NCBI GenBank assembly: GCA_036518635.1
Contig: DATDMT010000027.1
Coordinates: 1-20,117 of the forward strand
Direction: 5' to 3'
DNA length: 20,117 nucleotides
DNA from: AWTP1-18 sp036518635
Lineage (GTDB): Bacteria > Pseudomonadota > Gammaproteobacteria > Burkholderiales > Rhodocyclaceae
In this document: positions 19,671-20,117 of the stretch, piece after piece
How positions within the stretch are numbered: the stretch's first letter is position 1
Layout of the letters: the number at the start of each line of letters is the position of its first letter
Translations under genes and position numbers: made by a program
The notes under the pieces: generated by a model
What the model was told of the DNA's origin: nothing
Database searches by the model: none
Seen by the model: only the letters and a program-made list of their open reading frames with translations

Positions 19671-20117
19671 TCAGACGCCGAGAACTTCCTGCAGGTAGCC
19701 GCGCTTTTGTTCAAGCTCGTGCTGGGCGATTTCGGCAACGATCTGCCCGTGTTCGACAACATACATGCGATCTGCAAGCGGAGCGGCAAAGCGGAAATTC
19801 TGCTCGACCAGCAGGATGGTGAAGCCCTTGGCCTTCAGTGCGCGAATGATCTCCGCCAGTTTCTGCACGATCACCGGGGCCAGGCCTTCGGAGATTTCAT
19901 CGAGCAGCAGCAGCTTGGCGCCGGTGCGCAGGATGCGCGCCATCGCCAGCATCTGCTGCTCGCCGCCGGACATGCGAGGGCCCGGGCTGTTGCGGCGTTC
20001 CTGGAGGTTGGGGAACATGCTGTAGATCTCTTCCAGCTCCATGCCGCCGCTGGCAACCCGCGGCGGCATCAGCAGGTTTTCCTCGCAACTGAGGCTGGAG
20101 TAGATGCCGCGCTCCTC
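19671..20117 (-). CDS. livF: Liv-type ABC transporter ATP-binding protein LivF, N-terminus outside the window
   Basis: The frame is open from the right edge to the stop at 19671-19673 (148 visible residues); a Met at 20069 is internal. The visible part begins 'EERGIYSSLSCEENLLMPP', which follows the Walker A region in LivF proteins. It contains the ABC signature 'SGGEQQMLAMARIL', Walker B 'KLLLLDEISEGLAP' and 'FTILLVEQNFRFA', and ends 'AEIAQHELEQKRGYLQEVLGV', as in LivF. It energises import by the LivH/LivM pair, together with LivG, which should lie beyond the right edge. It is the most upstream visible gene of the operon. Confidence 0.93.
   Translation of the reverse strand, partial: EERGIYSSLSCEENLLMPPRVASGGMELEEIYSMFPNLQERRNSPGPRMSGGEQQMLAMARILRTGAKLLLLDEISEGLAPVIVQKLAEIIRALKAKGFTILLVEQNFRFAAPLADRMYVVEHGQIVAEIAQHELEQKRGYLQEVLGV

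Noticed and set aside
18362..19822. Plus-strand open frame (486 codons) opposite the binding-protein gene
   Set aside because: It is antisense to a clear Peripla_BP_6 protein with signal peptide and strong ribosome site, and its translation has no domain pattern.

Overview
The window looks like a chromosomal segment of a high-G+C proteobacterium, most likely a betaproteobacterium of the Rhodocyclales/Azoarcus/Thauera type. This rests on the G+C-rich codon use of the flanking genes, a Liv-type ABC operon coupled to an acyl-CoA enzyme, a cytosolic hybrid PAS histidine kinase and a FIST sensor. The placement is an inference, not a database match. No rRNA, tRNA or CRISPR was seen.

Layout. (1) 1-1104, + strand: the end of a pyridoxamine-phosphate-oxidase-like flavin protein, then a glutathione S-transferase, both in host-like G+C-rich DNA. 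(2) About 1240-5160, + strand: a run of integron gene cassettes with no integrase in the window (a CALIN, cluster of attC sites lacking intI). Six promoter-poor single-gene cassettes all point the same way: VOC/glyoxalase, DJ-1/PfpI, EamA transporter, RimJ/RimL-type acetyltransferase, RidA and GFA zinc protein. Five clear attC sites follow the first five genes, and one attI/attC-like site precedes the first. The six bases that start each cassette match that cassette's own attC inverse core exactly in three cases and nearly in two. (3) 5278-9726: a MocR-type (GntR-aminotransferase) regulator diverges from a four-gene unit: AhpD/CMD-like protein, polytopic membrane protein with intramembrane histidines, GNAT acetyltransferase and FMN azoreductase. 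A 9-bp inverted repeat lies in the divergent promoter region. Regions 2 and 3 look lower in G+C than both flanks, so about 8.6 kb may be acquired DNA.

(4) 9820-16529, - strand, host-like again: a PAS-PAS-HisKA-HATPase-REC hybrid kinase, a small lipoprotein, a MoaD/ThiS-like protein paired with a cytosolic Asp-box (BNR) beta-propeller, and an orphan FIST sensor. (5) 15750-20117, - strand: an operon read from the right edge as livF (partial), substrate-binding protein, livH, livM, and an enoyl-CoA hydratase-superfamily enzyme that closely resembles methylmalonyl-CoA decarboxylase (ScpB/YgfG). It probably imports and processes a carboxylic or amino acid. A perfect 10-bp hairpin between the binding-protein gene and livH probably sets their expression ratio.

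The most notable object is the integrase-less cassette array, whose cargo is weighted towards handling reactive metabolites and electrophiles. The adjoining MocR/AhpD/membrane-histidine/azoreductase divergon is the second and could be an undescribed redox module.
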